Shown here one piece after another: positions 7,579 to 17,291 of a stretch of 64,000 nt of DNA. The notes beneath the pieces were generated by a model. The model worked only from the letters and a program-made list of their open reading frames with translations, searched no databases and was not told the DNA's origin. A program made the position numbers and the translations under genes. Position 1 is the first letter of the stretch; every line of letters begins with the position of its first letter. The DNA comes from Leptospira sp. WS4.C2 (GTDB lineage: Bacteria; Spirochaetota; Leptospiria; Leptospirales; Leptospiraceae), in NCBI RefSeq assembly GCF_040833985.1, contig NZ_CP162139.1, positions 744,001 to 808,000 on the forward strand. The letters are read 5' to 3'.

Positions 7579-8342
7579 AAGAAAAGCCAATCATTCGAGT
7601 AGAACATCTAACCACTGGATATGGCCATACTGTGATTATGGAAGATATCTCTTTTGAAGTGAACCGAGGAGAAATTTTTGGAATTCTCGGAGGCTCTGGT
7701 TGTGGGAAGTCTACTGTCCTAAAAAATATGATTGGATTAACCTCACCATTTAGCGGCCGTATATGGATTGATGAAGACGATATTGTTTTGGCAGAAGGAA
7801 AGAAAAAAATAGAGATCTGGAACCGGATAGGCGTTATGTACCAACAAAGTGCATTATTTGGTTCTATGTCCTTACTCGAAAATATCCGATTGCCTTTGGA
7901 AGAATTCACAAAGCTTCCACTTCCAATCATGAATGAAATCGCAATGACCAAATTGAAAATGGTTGGTCTTTTCCCTTTTGCCCATCTTTATCCTGCGGAA
8001 CTTTCTGGTGGTATGAAAAAACGTGCTGCCATTGCCCGTGCGATGGCGATGGATCCCGAAATTTTGTTTTTAGATGAACCTAGTGCTGGCCTTGATCCGA
8101 TTACCAGCGTTGAGTTAGATTATCTGATCATTCGTTTGTCGAGAACCCTTGGCGTTACCTTTGTGATCGTCACACACGAGTTACCTTCTGTATTTACTAT
8201 GGCAGACCGTGTGATTGTTTTAGACAAATCTAAAAAAGGGATTATTGCTGAAGGCAAACCAAAAGATTTGAAAGAAAAATCGAAAGATCCATTTGTAAAA
8301 CAATTCTTTAATCGTATTCCACAGGAGAGTTCTCCCTTATGA
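7575..8342 (+). CDS. mlaF: MlaF-family ABC transporter ATP-binding protein
   Basis: A 255-residue ATPase. Walker A G-G-S-G-C-G-K-S-T is at 39-47; the signature L-S-G-G-M-K-K-R, Walker B I-L-F-L-D-E-P and switch His in V-T-H-E-L all follow. The M-K-K-R version of the signature is typical of MlaF. The ATG at 7575 overlaps the permease stop and replaces an upstream in-frame extension that would lie inside mlaE. It energises lipid movement by the MlaE channel. Confidence 0.95.
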   Translation: MKEKPIIRVEHLTTGYGHTVIMEDISFEVNRGEIFGILGGSGCGKSTVLKNMIGLTSPFSGRIWIDEDDIVLAEGKKKIEIWNRIGVMYQQSALFGSMSLLENIRLPLEEFTKLPLPIMNEIAMTKLKMVGLFPFAHLYPAELSGGMKKRAAIARAMAMDPEILFLDEPSAGLDPITSVELDYLIIRLSRTLGVTFVIVTHELPSVFTMADRVIVLDKSKKGIIAEGKPKDLKEKSKDPFVKQFFNRIPQESSPL

Positions 8343-9286
8343 ACCAATCAAGTAAAATCTATTTTAAAGTTGGGGTCTTCGTACTCGTTAGTTTTTTTAC
8401 GCTCATTTTGTTTCTGATTGTGTTCACTGCAGGCAATATCTTTCAAAGGTCTGTTAGTTTGGAAACATATTTTGATGAATCTGTGCAAGGATTGGATATT
8501 GGTTCTCCAGTCAAACACCGTGGAGTTAAGGTAGGCACAGTCCAAGAGATAACTTTTGTTCAAAATGAATATTCTGACAAACTCACTGAGGATACTGAGC
8601 TTCGTTATGGAAGATATGTTTTGATTAAAATGTCTGTCCCTGACTTTGTGAAAGGAGTTTATGGGGATGATTTAAAGAAAACAGTGAAAAGAATGATTCA
8701 AAGTGGCCTTAGGGTTAGGCTCGCCTCACAAGGATTAACGGGAACTGCCTATCTCGAAGTGGATTACCTAAATCCTGAAAAAAACCCTCCTTTATCCATC
8801 GAATGGGAACCAAAAACAATTTACATTCCTTCTGCACCCAGTACCATTTCCCGGTTTACTGCCTCTGTTGATAAGTTTTTTGATAAAGTAGAGAAGGCTG
8901 ATGTGGATAAAATTCTATTGGGTGTTGGTGAACTGATTCGCAACCTAAACCAAACCATCCAAGAAGCGAAACTCGGAGACTTGGCCCGTGAATCAACGGG
9001 GCTACTAGTTGATTTACGAAAGACCAATGCAGAAGTAAAAGCCCTCATTGCAAGTCCTGAGACACAAGGGTTACCTAAAAAATTGGATACATCCGTCACT
9101 CAACTACAAACAACTTTGAAACGTTTGGACATTTTACTTGCTTCCAACCAAGGTGATATTTCTACATCGATTGAAAATTTACGGATCGCATCTGAAGATT
9201 TAAAAGAAGTCACGGCAAATGCTAAAAAATATCCTTCTCAGTTTCTCTTTGGAGAAGCACCAAACAAGTCTAAACTCTGGAAATAG
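8339..9286 (+). CDS. mlaD: MCE-domain lipid transporter subunit, MlaD-like
   Basis: A 315-residue protein with one N-terminal membrane helix (about residues 11-31). An MCE domain follows at about 38-125, with Q-G-L-D-I-G-S-P-V-K-H-R-G-V-K-V-G-T-V. A long helical, PqiB-like C-terminal tail completes it. MCE proteins form hexameric tubes in the periplasm that carry lipids between membranes. Its start overlaps the stop of mlaF. It is much longer than E. coli MlaD because of the tail, as in many non-enterobacterial systems. Confidence 0.93.
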   Translation: MNQSSKIYFKVGVFVLVSFFTLILFLIVFTAGNIFQRSVSLETYFDESVQGLDIGSPVKHRGVKVGTVQEITFVQNEYSDKLTEDTELRYGRYVLIKMSVPDFVKGVYGDDLKKTVKRMIQSGLRVRLASQGLTGTAYLEVDYLNPEKNPPLSIEWEPKTIYIPSAPSTISRFTASVDKFFDKVEKADVDKILLGVGELIRNLNQTIQEAKLGDLARESTGLLVDLRKTNAEVKALIASPETQGLPKKLDTSVTQLQTTLKRLDILLASNQGDISTSIENLRIASEDLKEVTANAKKYPSQFLFGEAPNKSKLWK

Positions 9287-9291
9287 ATACA

Positions 9292-9903
9292 ATGAAAGTC
9301 CTGATTCGTTTTATATTGCTTATTGGAATCCTTTTTTTACTGAATCAATGTTTGGGAGTGAGTAAAACCTTCCCAGAAAAAAGATTTTTTTTAATAGAAA
9401 CTGGAGAAACCAAACAGTTGTTTTCTGTTGCAAAATCGAGAACTTTTATTGTTCGTAAGGTTTTTATATCCCAAAGGTTTGAGGGGAAAGAGTTCGTTTA
9501 CCGCAAAGATAATGCTGTCTACGAATCGGATTTTTATAATGCATTCTTTATTCCTCCAGCTCATAATTTCAAAGAAGAGTTTGTTCGTTCTCTTTTGAAG
9601 TCGGGAAATTTTGAGTGGGATGCTAGTTTACATACAAGGGTTAATGTAACTCATTTTATTGAACTGAATTTGACTCATATGTATGGTGATTTCCGAACCA
9701 AAGAGCCGAAAGCGGTGATTGAATTTGAGGTTGTAGTTTATGAAGATAAAGATTTCATTTCTACCCCTGTTTTCAGAAAGACATACAGACAGATTCAACC
9801 TATTGAGAAAAAAGATCCAGAGGCCTTGGTTCTTGGTTGGAATATAGGACTAACCAATACATTCAATGAATTGAATGCTGATCTAAGTGTTAAATTAAAA
9901 TAA
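9292..9903 (+). CDS. ABC transport auxiliary lipoprotein (PqiC/YmbA-like)
   Basis: A 203-residue lipoprotein starting 5 bp after mlaD. A hydrophobic signal ends in L-L-N-Q-C, a lipobox, and the mature part begins with a R-F-F-L-I-E-T-G strand like the F-Y-x-L motif of the PqiC/DUF330 family. These lipoproteins sit in the outer membrane and receive the MCE tunnel. Operon position supports this role. Sequence identity with PqiC looks low, so the family call is probable rather than certain. Confidence 0.7.
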   Translation: MKVLIRFILLIGILFLLNQCLGVSKTFPEKRFFLIETGETKQLFSVAKSRTFIVRKVFISQRFEGKEFVYRKDNAVYESDFYNAFFIPPAHNFKEEFVRSLLKSGNFEWDASLHTRVNVTHFIELNLTHMYGDFRTKEPKAVIEFEVVVYEDKDFISTPVFRKTYRQIQPIEKKDPEALVLGWNIGLTNTFNELNADLSVKLK

Positions 9904-10046
9904 TTCTTAACCTTCAAAATTTCTCATAAAATAACAATTTTATTGTATTGTTTTCTTTTGACCTTTACCAAGTGTTTGTGCTACAAGAAACGAGGTTGCT
10001 TTTCAAACAAAACCAGTATATATAGTAAGGACTTAAAGGATACCCT

Positions 10047-11231
10047 ATGAGACTCATTGAATCCATTGCTCCTATTTATATTCTGCTTATGTTGGCTGAG
10101 GTTATCTATACCCGGTTTAAAAAACAGGATTATTATTTTTACGAAGATTCTTTAGCGGATTTGAGTTTAGGTATTCTTAGCCGTATCTTTGACGGTATTA
10201 TTTTGTTGGGTTTGGTTTTTGTTTATAATGGATTATACCAAATTTCTTGGGGTGTTCAGTTTCTTTCGAAAATATTTTTATCTCCAACTTCCCCTTTGCA
10301 TTGGATTGTATTATTTATTATACTCGATTTTTTATTCTACTGGGCGCACCGCTACAGCCATGAACTCAAAGTTTTGTGGGCCTCTCATGTGGTACATCAT
10401 TCCAGCGAGGAATTTAATTTATCGGTAGCATTGCGACAGTCTTTTGTTCGTAACATTGGAATAGGATTTTTTTATCTGCCTTTGGCTCTTTTGGGATTTC
10501 CTGTAGAATCCTATTTGATCATCGATGCATTAAATCGCACCTACCAATTTTGGGTTCATACTCGTGCCATTGGAAAACTTCCCGCTTGGTTTGAGTATGT
10601 TTTTGTTACTCCATCACATCATAGGGTTCACCATGCCATGAATCCGGAATATATAGATAGAAATTATGGTGGGGTATTTATTTTTTGGGATCGAATCTTC
10701 GGAACTTTTTGTGAGGAAACCAAAGAACCTAGATATGGACTCGTTTCGCAACTACATACTTATGATCCAGTTACGGCGGAAATACATGTTTTTCGAGATT
10801 TGTTTTCAGATCTAATTCATACAAAAAACAAATTGCAGGGACTTGTTTCCTTCTTTTCTTATCCATCGGTAAGACCAGATGATCTTCAGTCCGCGGTTGA
10901 TCGTGGTGTGAGAGACCCTATGGTCTGGTTGAGTCATCACAGAGGAGAAATTGCATTTAAAGCACTTGAACCGCAATACAGGCGTAAGTCTGGAAATTTA
11001 ATATACCGGTTCTTTCTATTGTTTTCCTTTTTGATTCCTACAATCCTCACCTTATTTTTTTTGAAACGAATGCATTTGTTTTCCTTGGGTGAAATTAGTT
11101 CTGTATTTGTTCTTTTGGTATTTTCATTTGTTTCCTTGGGGAGACTGTTAGAGGGAAAAAAAGATTGGCTTCGATTTGAGATTCCTAAATATTTTTCTTG
11201 GCTTGTGCTTTTGGTCTATTTTTTCTTATAG
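10047..11231 (+). CDS. Sterol desaturase / fatty acid hydroxylase family protein
   Basis: A 394-residue membrane protein with the histidine clusters H-R-Y-S-H-E, H-V-V-H-H-S-S-E-E-F-N-L-S and H-H-R-V-H-H-A-M-N. These match the alkylglycerol monooxygenase / DUF-type branch of the superfamily, with di-iron ligands on the cytosolic side. Hydrophobic segments occur at both ends; the C-terminal ~60 residues hold about three more. It is the second such enzyme here but shares little beyond the motifs with the one at 4298. It sits between a lipid transporter operon and glyoxalase I. Confidence 0.87.
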   Translation: MRLIESIAPIYILLMLAEVIYTRFKKQDYYFYEDSLADLSLGILSRIFDGIILLGLVFVYNGLYQISWGVQFLSKIFLSPTSPLHWIVLFIILDFLFYWAHRYSHELKVLWASHVVHHSSEEFNLSVALRQSFVRNIGIGFFYLPLALLGFPVESYLIIDALNRTYQFWVHTRAIGKLPAWFEYVFVTPSHHRVHHAMNPEYIDRNYGGVFIFWDRIFGTFCEETKEPRYGLVSQLHTYDPVTAEIHVFRDLFSDLIHTKNKLQGLVSFFSYPSVRPDDLQSAVDRGVRDPMVWLSHHRGEIAFKALEPQYRRKSGNLIYRFFLLFSFLIPTILTLFFLKRMHLFSLGEISSVFVLLVFSFVSLGRLLEGKKDWLRFEIPKYFSWLVLLVYFFL

Positions 11232-11240
11232 TAGGAAAAG

Positions 11241-11663
11241 ATGAAATATTTACACACAATGATTCGGGTTATGGATTTAGATCGGGCTCTCCATTTTTTT
11301 GTGGAGATCCTTGGCCTCAAAGTAACTAGAAGGAATGAACATCCCGAAGGCAAATTCACTTTGGTTTTTTTATCTACCGGTGAGGCAAATGCATCCGAAA
11401 TCGAACTCACTTATAATTGGGGCCAAACGGATCCTTATACTTCGGGAAGGAATTTTGGACACCTAGCTTACGAAGTGGAGAATATCTATGAAACTTGTGA
11501 ACGGATTCAAAAGATGGGAGTTGCCATCAATCGTCCTCCGCGAGATGGCCGTATGGCATTTGTTAGGTCCCCTGATTTAATTTCGATTGAACTTCTCCAG
11601 AAAGGCAAAGCTTTACCTTTGATGGAACCTTGGATTTCTATGCCGAACTCTGGTGAGTGGTAG
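11241..11663 (+). CDS. gloA: Glyoxalase I (lactoylglutathione lyase)
   Basis: A 140-residue VOC-fold protein. The GloA hallmarks are present: [14 protein letters not shown] at the start, [27 protein letters not shown] and I-E-L-L-Q near the end. These place the metal ligands His5, Glu, His and Glu. The enzyme converts the methylglyoxal-thiol hemithioacetal to S-lactoyl thiol. It overlaps the next start by a few bases, suggesting cotranscription with the flavoprotein gene. Confidence 0.9.
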   Translation: MKYLHTMIRVMDLDRALHFFVEILGLKVTRRNEHPEGKFTLVFLSTGEANASEIELTYNWGQTDPYTSGRNFGHLAYEVENIYETCERIQKMGVAINRPPRDGRMAFVRSPDLISIELLQKGKALPLMEPWISMPNSGEW

Positions 11664-12916
11664 GATTGACAAAGAAACCAAAAATTGCTATCATTGGGGC
11701 TGGGGCTTCCGGGTGTTTCGTAGCCCTGCAAATTCATGAGCAATTACATGAATTATGTGAGATTCAAATCTTTGAAAAGTCAAAAGAACCTCTTTCTAAA
11801 CTTCGTATTTCTGGCGGTGGGAGATGTAACGTTACTCATAATCTTTTTGATCCAGAACTTCTGTCCGAGAGGTATCCCCGAGGAAACAAAGAATTACGTT
11901 GGGCATTTGAAAGTTTTGGGCCAAAAGATACAATCGAATGGTTTCAAAAAAGAGGGGTAACACTCAAAGCAGAAGCCGATGGAAGAATGTTTCCTACAAC
12001 AGATAATTCTGATACCATCATCCAATGTTTTTTAAATGAATTAAAATCAAAAAAAATTCCAATTCACTTTGAACAGGGATTAGTTGGGATATATTCAAAT
12101 CAAGTTTCAGGTCAAACCGATGGTTTCAGAGTTTTATGGGAGGGGGGAGTAGAAGAACATTTTGATATAGTTGTACTTGCAACTGGTTCAAATAGAAAGA
12201 TCTGGAGCATATTAGAAAAGTTGGGACACAAAATCATTACTCCTGTTCCCTCACTCTTTACGTTGACTTTGGAAAATACAGATATTATGGATCTTACGGG
12301 TCTTGTGGTTCCTCACTGTGAAATCAAAGTTTACCCAAAGGGCAAACCGCAGAAAGGACCTATACTTATCACACACTGGGGACTCAGTGGGCCCTGTGCC
12401 CTTCGTTTGTCTGCTTGGGAGGCCCGCGTTTTATTTGAAGCTGATTACAAAGTGGATCTATCCGTCAACTGGGTGTTCGGAAAATCAACCCAAAGTATAG
12501 AAGATGATTATTTATCCAAAAAAGAAAAAATACCGGCAGATAAATTGGCTCCCGATCCCGAATGGAAACTACCGTCTCGATTTTGGGAATGGATTTTAAA
12601 GGAATCTAAAATACAGACTAATAAACGTTATTCTGAACTGTCAAAATCAGAAATCCGTGTTTTAAGTTTATCTTTAACGCAAACCAAACTCCGAATGGTT
12701 GCTAAAGGTGTGTTTAAAGAAGAGTTTGTGACAGCGGGAGGAGTCTCCAGAAAAGACATCCAATTTCAAACGATGGAAAGTAAACTTTGCCCCGGACTTT
12801 TTTTTACAGGTGAGATCATAGATGTAGATGGAATTACAGGTGGTTTTAATTTTCAGAATGCTTGGACTACGGCAACCATTGCAGCCCAAGGCATTCGTAA
12901 AACAATTGTTACTTGA
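11657..12916 (+). CDS. NAD(P)/FAD-dependent oxidoreductase, BaiN/HI0933 family
   Basis: A 419-residue flavoprotein. [10 protein letters not shown] near the N-terminus is the dinucleotide-binding motif, and [13 protein letters not shown] is the family fingerprint. The C-terminal G-G-V-S-R-K-D and [27 protein letters not shown] is also typical. GTG at 11657 overlaps gloA; TTG at 11666 is an alternative start with GTAGG upstream. The physiological substrate of this family is poorly known. The 3' end overlaps the convergent pyruvate kinase gene by 8 bp. Confidence 0.88.
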   Translation: MVGLTKKPKIAIIGAGASGCFVALQIHEQLHELCEIQIFEKSKEPLSKLRISGGGRCNVTHNLFDPELLSERYPRGNKELRWAFESFGPKDTIEWFQKRGVTLKAEADGRMFPTTDNSDTIIQCFLNELKSKKIPIHFEQGLVGIYSNQVSGQTDGFRVLWEGGVEEHFDIVVLATGSNRKIWSILEKLGHKIITPVPSLFTLTLENTDIMDLTGLVVPHCEIKVYPKGKPQKGPILITHWGLSGPCALRLSAWEARVLFEADYKVDLSVNWVFGKSTQSIEDDYLSKKEKIPADKLAPDPEWKLPSRFWEWILKESKIQTNKRYSELSKSEIRVLSLSLTQTKLRMVAKGVFKEEFVTAGGVSRKDIQFQTMESKLCPGLFFTGEIIDVDGITGGFNFQNAWTTATIAAQGIRKTIVT

Positions 12917-14345
12917 TTTTATGGATTTGTATAAAGTCTACAGTTTGAGCTACAGATCCTGGTGCGCCAGATAAAATCACTACCGTATCTCCCGATTTTA
13001 ATTTTCCTTCTGACTTGAGTGTTTTACTCATAAAGGCAATCATATCTGGAAATTTATCCATCATCGGCATTACATAGGCTTCCACACCCCAATACAACTG
13101 CATCTTTCTTGCAGTGCCAAGAAAAGGTGTGAAGGAATAAATTGGTTTTAGGGGACGAAACTCTGAAGAGAGAAGAGAGGAATATCCAGACCTTGTAAAG
13201 TTGATGATGGCTTTTGCGTTGATGGATCTGGAAATGGATTCTGCTGCACTGCCGAGAGCAGTTCTTTCCACTTCAAATTCTGTGCGATCCATACTGCGCA
13301 AATGTGATAAATAAATTTCTGATTCCTCCGCCGCTTGGATGATACTTGTCATGGTTCTTACAGTTTCTACCGGGTACTTTCCGGAAGCTGTTTCTCCCGA
13401 TAACATTACCGCATCAGTTCCGTCCATTACCGCATTGGCAACATCGCTTGCCTCTGCACGAGTAGGGCGAGGGTTATCGATCATAGTCTCTAACATCTGT
13501 GTGGCGGTGATAACTGGTTTTCCCTGTTGGTTCAGTTTTGTGATCATTTCTTTTTGGATGATGGGAACATATTGTGTATCCAACTCTACACCCAAATCAC
13601 CACGGGCAATCATGATTCCATCACAATTGTCTATGATCTCTTCAATGTTCTGAATGGCTTCTGGTCTTTCGATTTTTGCAATGAGGCCTGCGTAACTATC
13701 TTTCATAAATTGACGCGCCATCTCTAAATCACTGGCTCGTCTAACAAAAGAAAGCGCAATATAGTCTACTCCCAAGGATAAGGCAAACTGTAAATCTTCG
13801 ATGTCTTTTTCCGAAAGAGCGGGTGCTGAAATGGGAGTTCCTGGAAGGTTGATCCCTTTATTGTCTTTTAATGTCCCTCCGATGATGGTTTCTAAAACTG
13901 CTTTTTCTTTGGTTTTAGATTTTACGACAAATGAGAGTTTGCCATCGTCAATTAGAAGTTTGTGCCCAACATCAATATCATTTAAGATATACTGATAGGT
14001 GCAACCGATCTCTTCGGCTGTTCCTAGGAAATCGGATTTGTTATTAATTGCTATTAGATCGCCTGTTTTTAGTTCCAAGGGCCCAGTTCCTAATTTCCCT
14101 GTTCTAATTTTGGGACCTTGTAAGTCGGCGAGAATTCCAATGGACTTGCCAGATTCTTGTTCACACTCACGTAATAACTCGAAGATTTCTTTATGGTAGT
14201 CATGGGTGGAATGAGAAAAGTTCATTCGCGCTAAATCCATTCCTGAATAGATGAGGCTTAAGATAGTTTCGCGGTTGGCAGATGCGGGACCGATGGTACA
14301 GATAATTTTAGTGCGTTTGTTGGGGATTTTTTCGTCTACCGGCAT
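12909..14345 (-). CDS. pyk: Pyruvate kinase
   Basis: A 478-residue enzyme of the last glycolytic step. The start chosen is M-P-V-D-E-K at 14345 because the in-frame extension to 14447 is not family-like. Motifs: I-C-T-I-G-P-A-S then A-R-M-N-F-S-H-S (substrate and K+ site), the I-A-K-I-E-R-P-E catalytic strand, G-D-L-G-V-E-L and I-T-A-T-Q-M-L-E-T-M signature, then D-A-V-M-L-S-G-E-T-A-S-G-K-Y-P. The C-terminal allosteric domain is complete. Confidence 0.97.
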   Translation of the reverse strand: MPVDEKIPNKRTKIICTIGPASANRETILSLIYSGMDLARMNFSHSTHDYHKEIFELLRECEQESGKSIGILADLQGPKIRTGKLGTGPLELKTGDLIAINNKSDFLGTAEEIGCTYQYILNDIDVGHKLLIDDGKLSFVVKSKTKEKAVLETIIGGTLKDNKGINLPGTPISAPALSEKDIEDLQFALSLGVDYIALSFVRRASDLEMARQFMKDSYAGLIAKIERPEAIQNIEEIIDNCDGIMIARGDLGVELDTQYVPIIQKEMITKLNQQGKPVITATQMLETMIDNPRPTRAEASDVANAVMDGTDAVMLSGETASGKYPVETVRTMTSIIQAAEESEIYLSHLRSMDRTEFEVERTALGSAAESISRSINAKAIINFTRSGYSSLLSSEFRPLKPIYSFTPFLGTARKMQLYWGVEAYVMPMMDKFPDMIAFMSKTLKSEGKLKSGDTVVILSGAPGSVAQTVDFIQIHKIK

Positions 14346-14436
14346 AGACCCTATTCTTAGCTTTTTTGTTTTTTCCTGCAAGTAAATTGTACGGATTGAA
14401 TTGACTTGTGTCATTTTTCGCAAAAATATTATTTTA

Positions 14437-15336
14437 ATGGCATCCAATGCACTTGCTCTTATCTACCATTCTTCGTACAATCTCGAATTGCCGGGTCATG
14501 TTTTCCCAGCCCATAAATATTCTCATCTCTACAACCGTGTCAAAAGGGATCCAGTGTATGCATCTTGGGACATTCTGCTACCTAAAAAAGCAGAAGAAGC
14601 TGATTTAGAACTCGTTCACACAAAAGAATACTTAGACGATTTGTTTAGTTATGAACACACTTCGCGAACCATGTATTCGGAACTTCCACTTAATCGAAGT
14701 ATTGTGGAAAGTTTTATGTACGGAGTTGGTGGTACGATTATGGCAGCAGAACTTTCTAAAAATTTTCAATTTGCCTTTAATATGGGCGGAGGATACCATC
14801 ATAGTTTCCCAGATAAAGCAGAAGGTTTTTGTTATTTAAATGATGTAGCAATTGCTATACGGAAACAAAAAGAAACAAATCCCAATATAAATGCCCTCAT
14901 TATTGACTTGGATTTGCATCAAGGTAATGGAAATTCCTATATTTTCCAATATGATGACAAAGTTTTCACATTTTCGATGCATCAAGGAAATCTTTATCCA
15001 AAGAAAGAAGTATCTAATTTAGATGTGAATTTAGAACCAAATACAAAAGACGATGAGTATCTAAGTACACTAGAAAAATCACTGAATCAAATAAGGAAAG
15101 ATTTTGATTCCAATATAATTTATTATGTTGCAGGTGCTGATCCTTATGAAGATGATTCTCTTGGAGAATTAAAAATTTCCATGAAAGGTCTGAAAGAACG
15201 TGATTTAATGGTTCGGAAATTTGCTGAGTCGCTAGGTGTACCTTGTGTGGTGACACTGGCAGGTGGTTATGCTCGTGACTTTCGCGACACTGTTGAAATC
15301 CATTTTAATACAATCACTGCATTTGGTGAAAAGTAA
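14437..15336 (+). CDS. Histone deacetylase-superfamily protein (1)
   Basis: A 299-residue deacetylase-like protein; ATG at 14437 is preferred to an upstream extension. It has G-G-G-Y-H-H-S-F-P then G-F-C-Y-L-N-D-V-A-I-A, I-D-L-D-L-H-Q-G-N-G-N-S with the metal ligands Asp and His, and A-G-A-D-P-Y-E-D-D-S-L-G. Bacterial members act on acetylpolyamines, acetoin-related substrates or acetyl-lysine; the substrate here is unknown. Its stop overlaps the next ATG (TAATG), so it begins a three-gene operon that ends with a PP2C-type regulator. Confidence 0.88.
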   Translation: MASNALALIYHSSYNLELPGHVFPAHKYSHLYNRVKRDPVYASWDILLPKKAEEADLELVHTKEYLDDLFSYEHTSRTMYSELPLNRSIVESFMYGVGGTIMAAELSKNFQFAFNMGGGYHHSFPDKAEGFCYLNDVAIAIRKQKETNPNINALIIDLDLHQGNGNSYIFQYDDKVFTFSMHQGNLYPKKEVSNLDVNLEPNTKDDEYLSTLEKSLNQIRKDFDSNIIYYVAGADPYEDDSLGELKISMKGLKERDLMVRKFAESLGVPCVVTLAGGYARDFRDTVEIHFNTITAFGEK

Positions 15337-16151
15337 TGGGAGTTTTTTCCTCTACAGACAAAAAGAAAAACCAATCTGATTGGTTGGATTTGGATGATTT
15401 GTCTTTGGTCGATGTATCTAAAGAACTAAATACTTCATTAAATATGGAACCTAAGTTATTCAACCGGTTCACTCATTACGAAGTAGAACAGATGTTAGTT
15501 AGCGCAGGTCTTATCACAGCTGTTGAAAAACGTGGGTTTCATAATTCGACCATAGAGTTAGAAATTCTTAATGATTACGACAATCGTATTTATGTTAAGT
15601 CTGAAAATAAAAAAATCCTAGTTCATACTCGTTTAAAAGTATCACAATTTCAGTTAAAGGGTGATGATGAACAGTTTCCTATGATTTATATCGATTGGCT
15701 CCTCACTCAAAATATTAATTTTGAACCAGGAGATATTAAAAAGGAATTGTACTTTGGGCAAGAATATCCAGGGCTTAATGTTTTAAACGAATTTACAGAT
15801 TTTATACGTGACCTCTCCAAAAAACTCGGTACCTCTGGGGCATTTAATGTTCCTGAATACTTTCATGATGCTGTTTTGTTTTCGCGTAAATTTCGTTTCA
15901 TTGATCCTGAAAAAGAAGGAACCTTTCGGGCCCTCGTAAAAAATTTTCGTGGAACCAACCTTCGGAACTTATCCTCTCAAATCCATCAGAACAGAGTTCG
16001 TTATGCAAATGGGGAACCTTATGAATGGAAGTATGGAGAGATGATCTCCTGTACTGATGTTTATTTGGAGAAAAAGGTTTTTCATGAGGCCTATTTTAAG
16101 AAAGTAGAGGAAGTGAAAGAAAAACTAAAATTCACATTAGTCTCAAAGTAA
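15336..16151 (+). CDS. Hypothetical protein, probably cytosolic
   Basis: A 271-residue soluble protein not recognised. The first 40 residues are polar and Asp/Leu-rich; no signal peptide or membrane segment is seen. The middle has I-Y-I-D-W-L-L-T-Q-N-I-N-F-E-P-G and G-Q-E-Y-P-G-L-N-V-L-N-E-F, and the end is a charged helix. It is translationally coupled to the preceding deacetylase gene and precedes the RsbU-like gene by 27 bp, so it probably works with one of them. Confidence 0.8.
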   Translation: MGVFSSTDKKKNQSDWLDLDDLSLVDVSKELNTSLNMEPKLFNRFTHYEVEQMLVSAGLITAVEKRGFHNSTIELEILNDYDNRIYVKSENKKILVHTRLKVSQFQLKGDDEQFPMIYIDWLLTQNINFEPGDIKKELYFGQEYPGLNVLNEFTDFIRDLSKKLGTSGAFNVPEYFHDAVLFSRKFRFIDPEKEGTFRALVKNFRGTNLRNLSSQIHQNRVRYANGEPYEWKYGEMISCTDVYLEKKVFHEAYFKKVEEVKEKLKFTLVSK

Positions 16152-16178
16152 GACCTACAAAAGCCGATAATCTAGTAG

Positions 16179-17291
16179 ATGTCCGAATATTCTTTTAAAC
16201 CCGAGATTCTTATCATAGATGATGATACTGAGATTTGTGAAACTTTAGAACTTATCATCAATGGACTTGGATATTTTGTAAGGTATTTTACAAATCCACT
16301 TCAAGGTTTGGAATATTTCGAAGGGGAGCGAAACCCGATCGTTTTTTTAGACGTGAATATGCCACAAACTTCGGGTCTCGATCTCTTGCAGAAAATCAAG
16401 GCCTATAACTCCAAAACCCAAGTCCTTATGATGACTGGAGAACATGATATACAGACTGTTGTATCTTCGCTTTATCACAGAGCATCTGATTTTATATTAA
16501 AGCCCTTTCATACAAAGTCTATTGAGGCTGCAATTTCACGTGCATTTGAATATTATAACTTTCTAAAAGATAAAGAGTCTGTTGACGAGTCAATCAAACG
16601 CGACCTAAGACTTGCAGCAAAAATCCAAACTAAAACAATGAATTTGCCAGTAATTACTCACAAAATATTCGCTGATATCAAACCGGTCAGTTTTGTATCT
16701 GGTGATTTTTTTCAAGTTTTACCTTTGGATGAAGACCGAACTTTAATTTTGATGGGTGATATTGAAGGGCATGGTGTGACATCCGGTCTTATTGCCATTC
16801 TTATGACTACTATCCATAAAGAACTAGCACGTACAACAACGGTGGAACCGTCCGAGTTGCTTTCTCGTTTAAACGGGGAACTTTGTAACGAAATTGGCAC
16901 TCATAGTATGACAGCCATTAGTATTGTTGTGGATCATTCTAAGAAAAAAATCACTTATGCAAGGGGAGGGCATCCTTTTCCTATTGTATTCCAAAAGGAA
17001 AGTCGTTCCCCGTTGATTCTACAAGACCAATCGGGTCAAATTTTAGGTATTCTAAAAGATATGGAATTTGCAGAAAATCAAGTCCAAGTTGAGGAAGGAG
17101 ATGTTCTCTTTCTGTATTCGGACGGGTTACTTGCTTCTAGTACCCATCCCTTGGTTCAAACTTTAATACAACTTCCTGGCGGTGAGAACCGAGTAGAGGG
17201 TATGAAAGCTGAGATAACAAATTACATCCAATACTTAGAATCATCATCTAAAGCTTCTGATGACATATCTTATTTACTTCTAGAGATTTAA
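16179..17291 (+). CDS. Response regulator with PP2C-type (RsbU/SpoIIE) phosphatase domain
   Basis: A 370-residue regulator. The receiver domain (about 1-125) has the acidic pair D14-D15, phospho-acceptor D58 in F-L-D-V-N-M-P and Lys in F-I-L-K-P-F. Residues about 150-370 are a PP2C/SpoIIE phosphatase with V-S-G-D-F-F and M-G-D-I-E-G-H-G-V metal-binding motifs intact, then A-R-G-G-H-P-F-P. Such proteins dephosphorylate anti-sigma-factor antagonists or STAS proteins after phosphorylation by a histidine kinase. No kinase gene is adjacent. Its 3' end overlaps the convergent gene by 44 bp. Confidence 0.92.
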   Translation: MSEYSFKPEILIIDDDTEICETLELIINGLGYFVRYFTNPLQGLEYFEGERNPIVFLDVNMPQTSGLDLLQKIKAYNSKTQVLMMTGEHDIQTVVSSLYHRASDFILKPFHTKSIEAAISRAFEYYNFLKDKESVDESIKRDLRLAAKIQTKTMNLPVITHKIFADIKPVSFVSGDFFQVLPLDEDRTLILMGDIEGHGVTSGLIAILMTTIHKELARTTTVEPSELLSRLNGELCNEIGTHSMTAISIVVDHSKKKITYARGGHPFPIVFQKESRSPLILQDQSGQILGILKDMEFAENQVQVEEGDVLFLYSDGLLASSTHPLVQTLIQLPGGENRVEGMKAEITNYIQYLESSSKASDDISYLLLEI

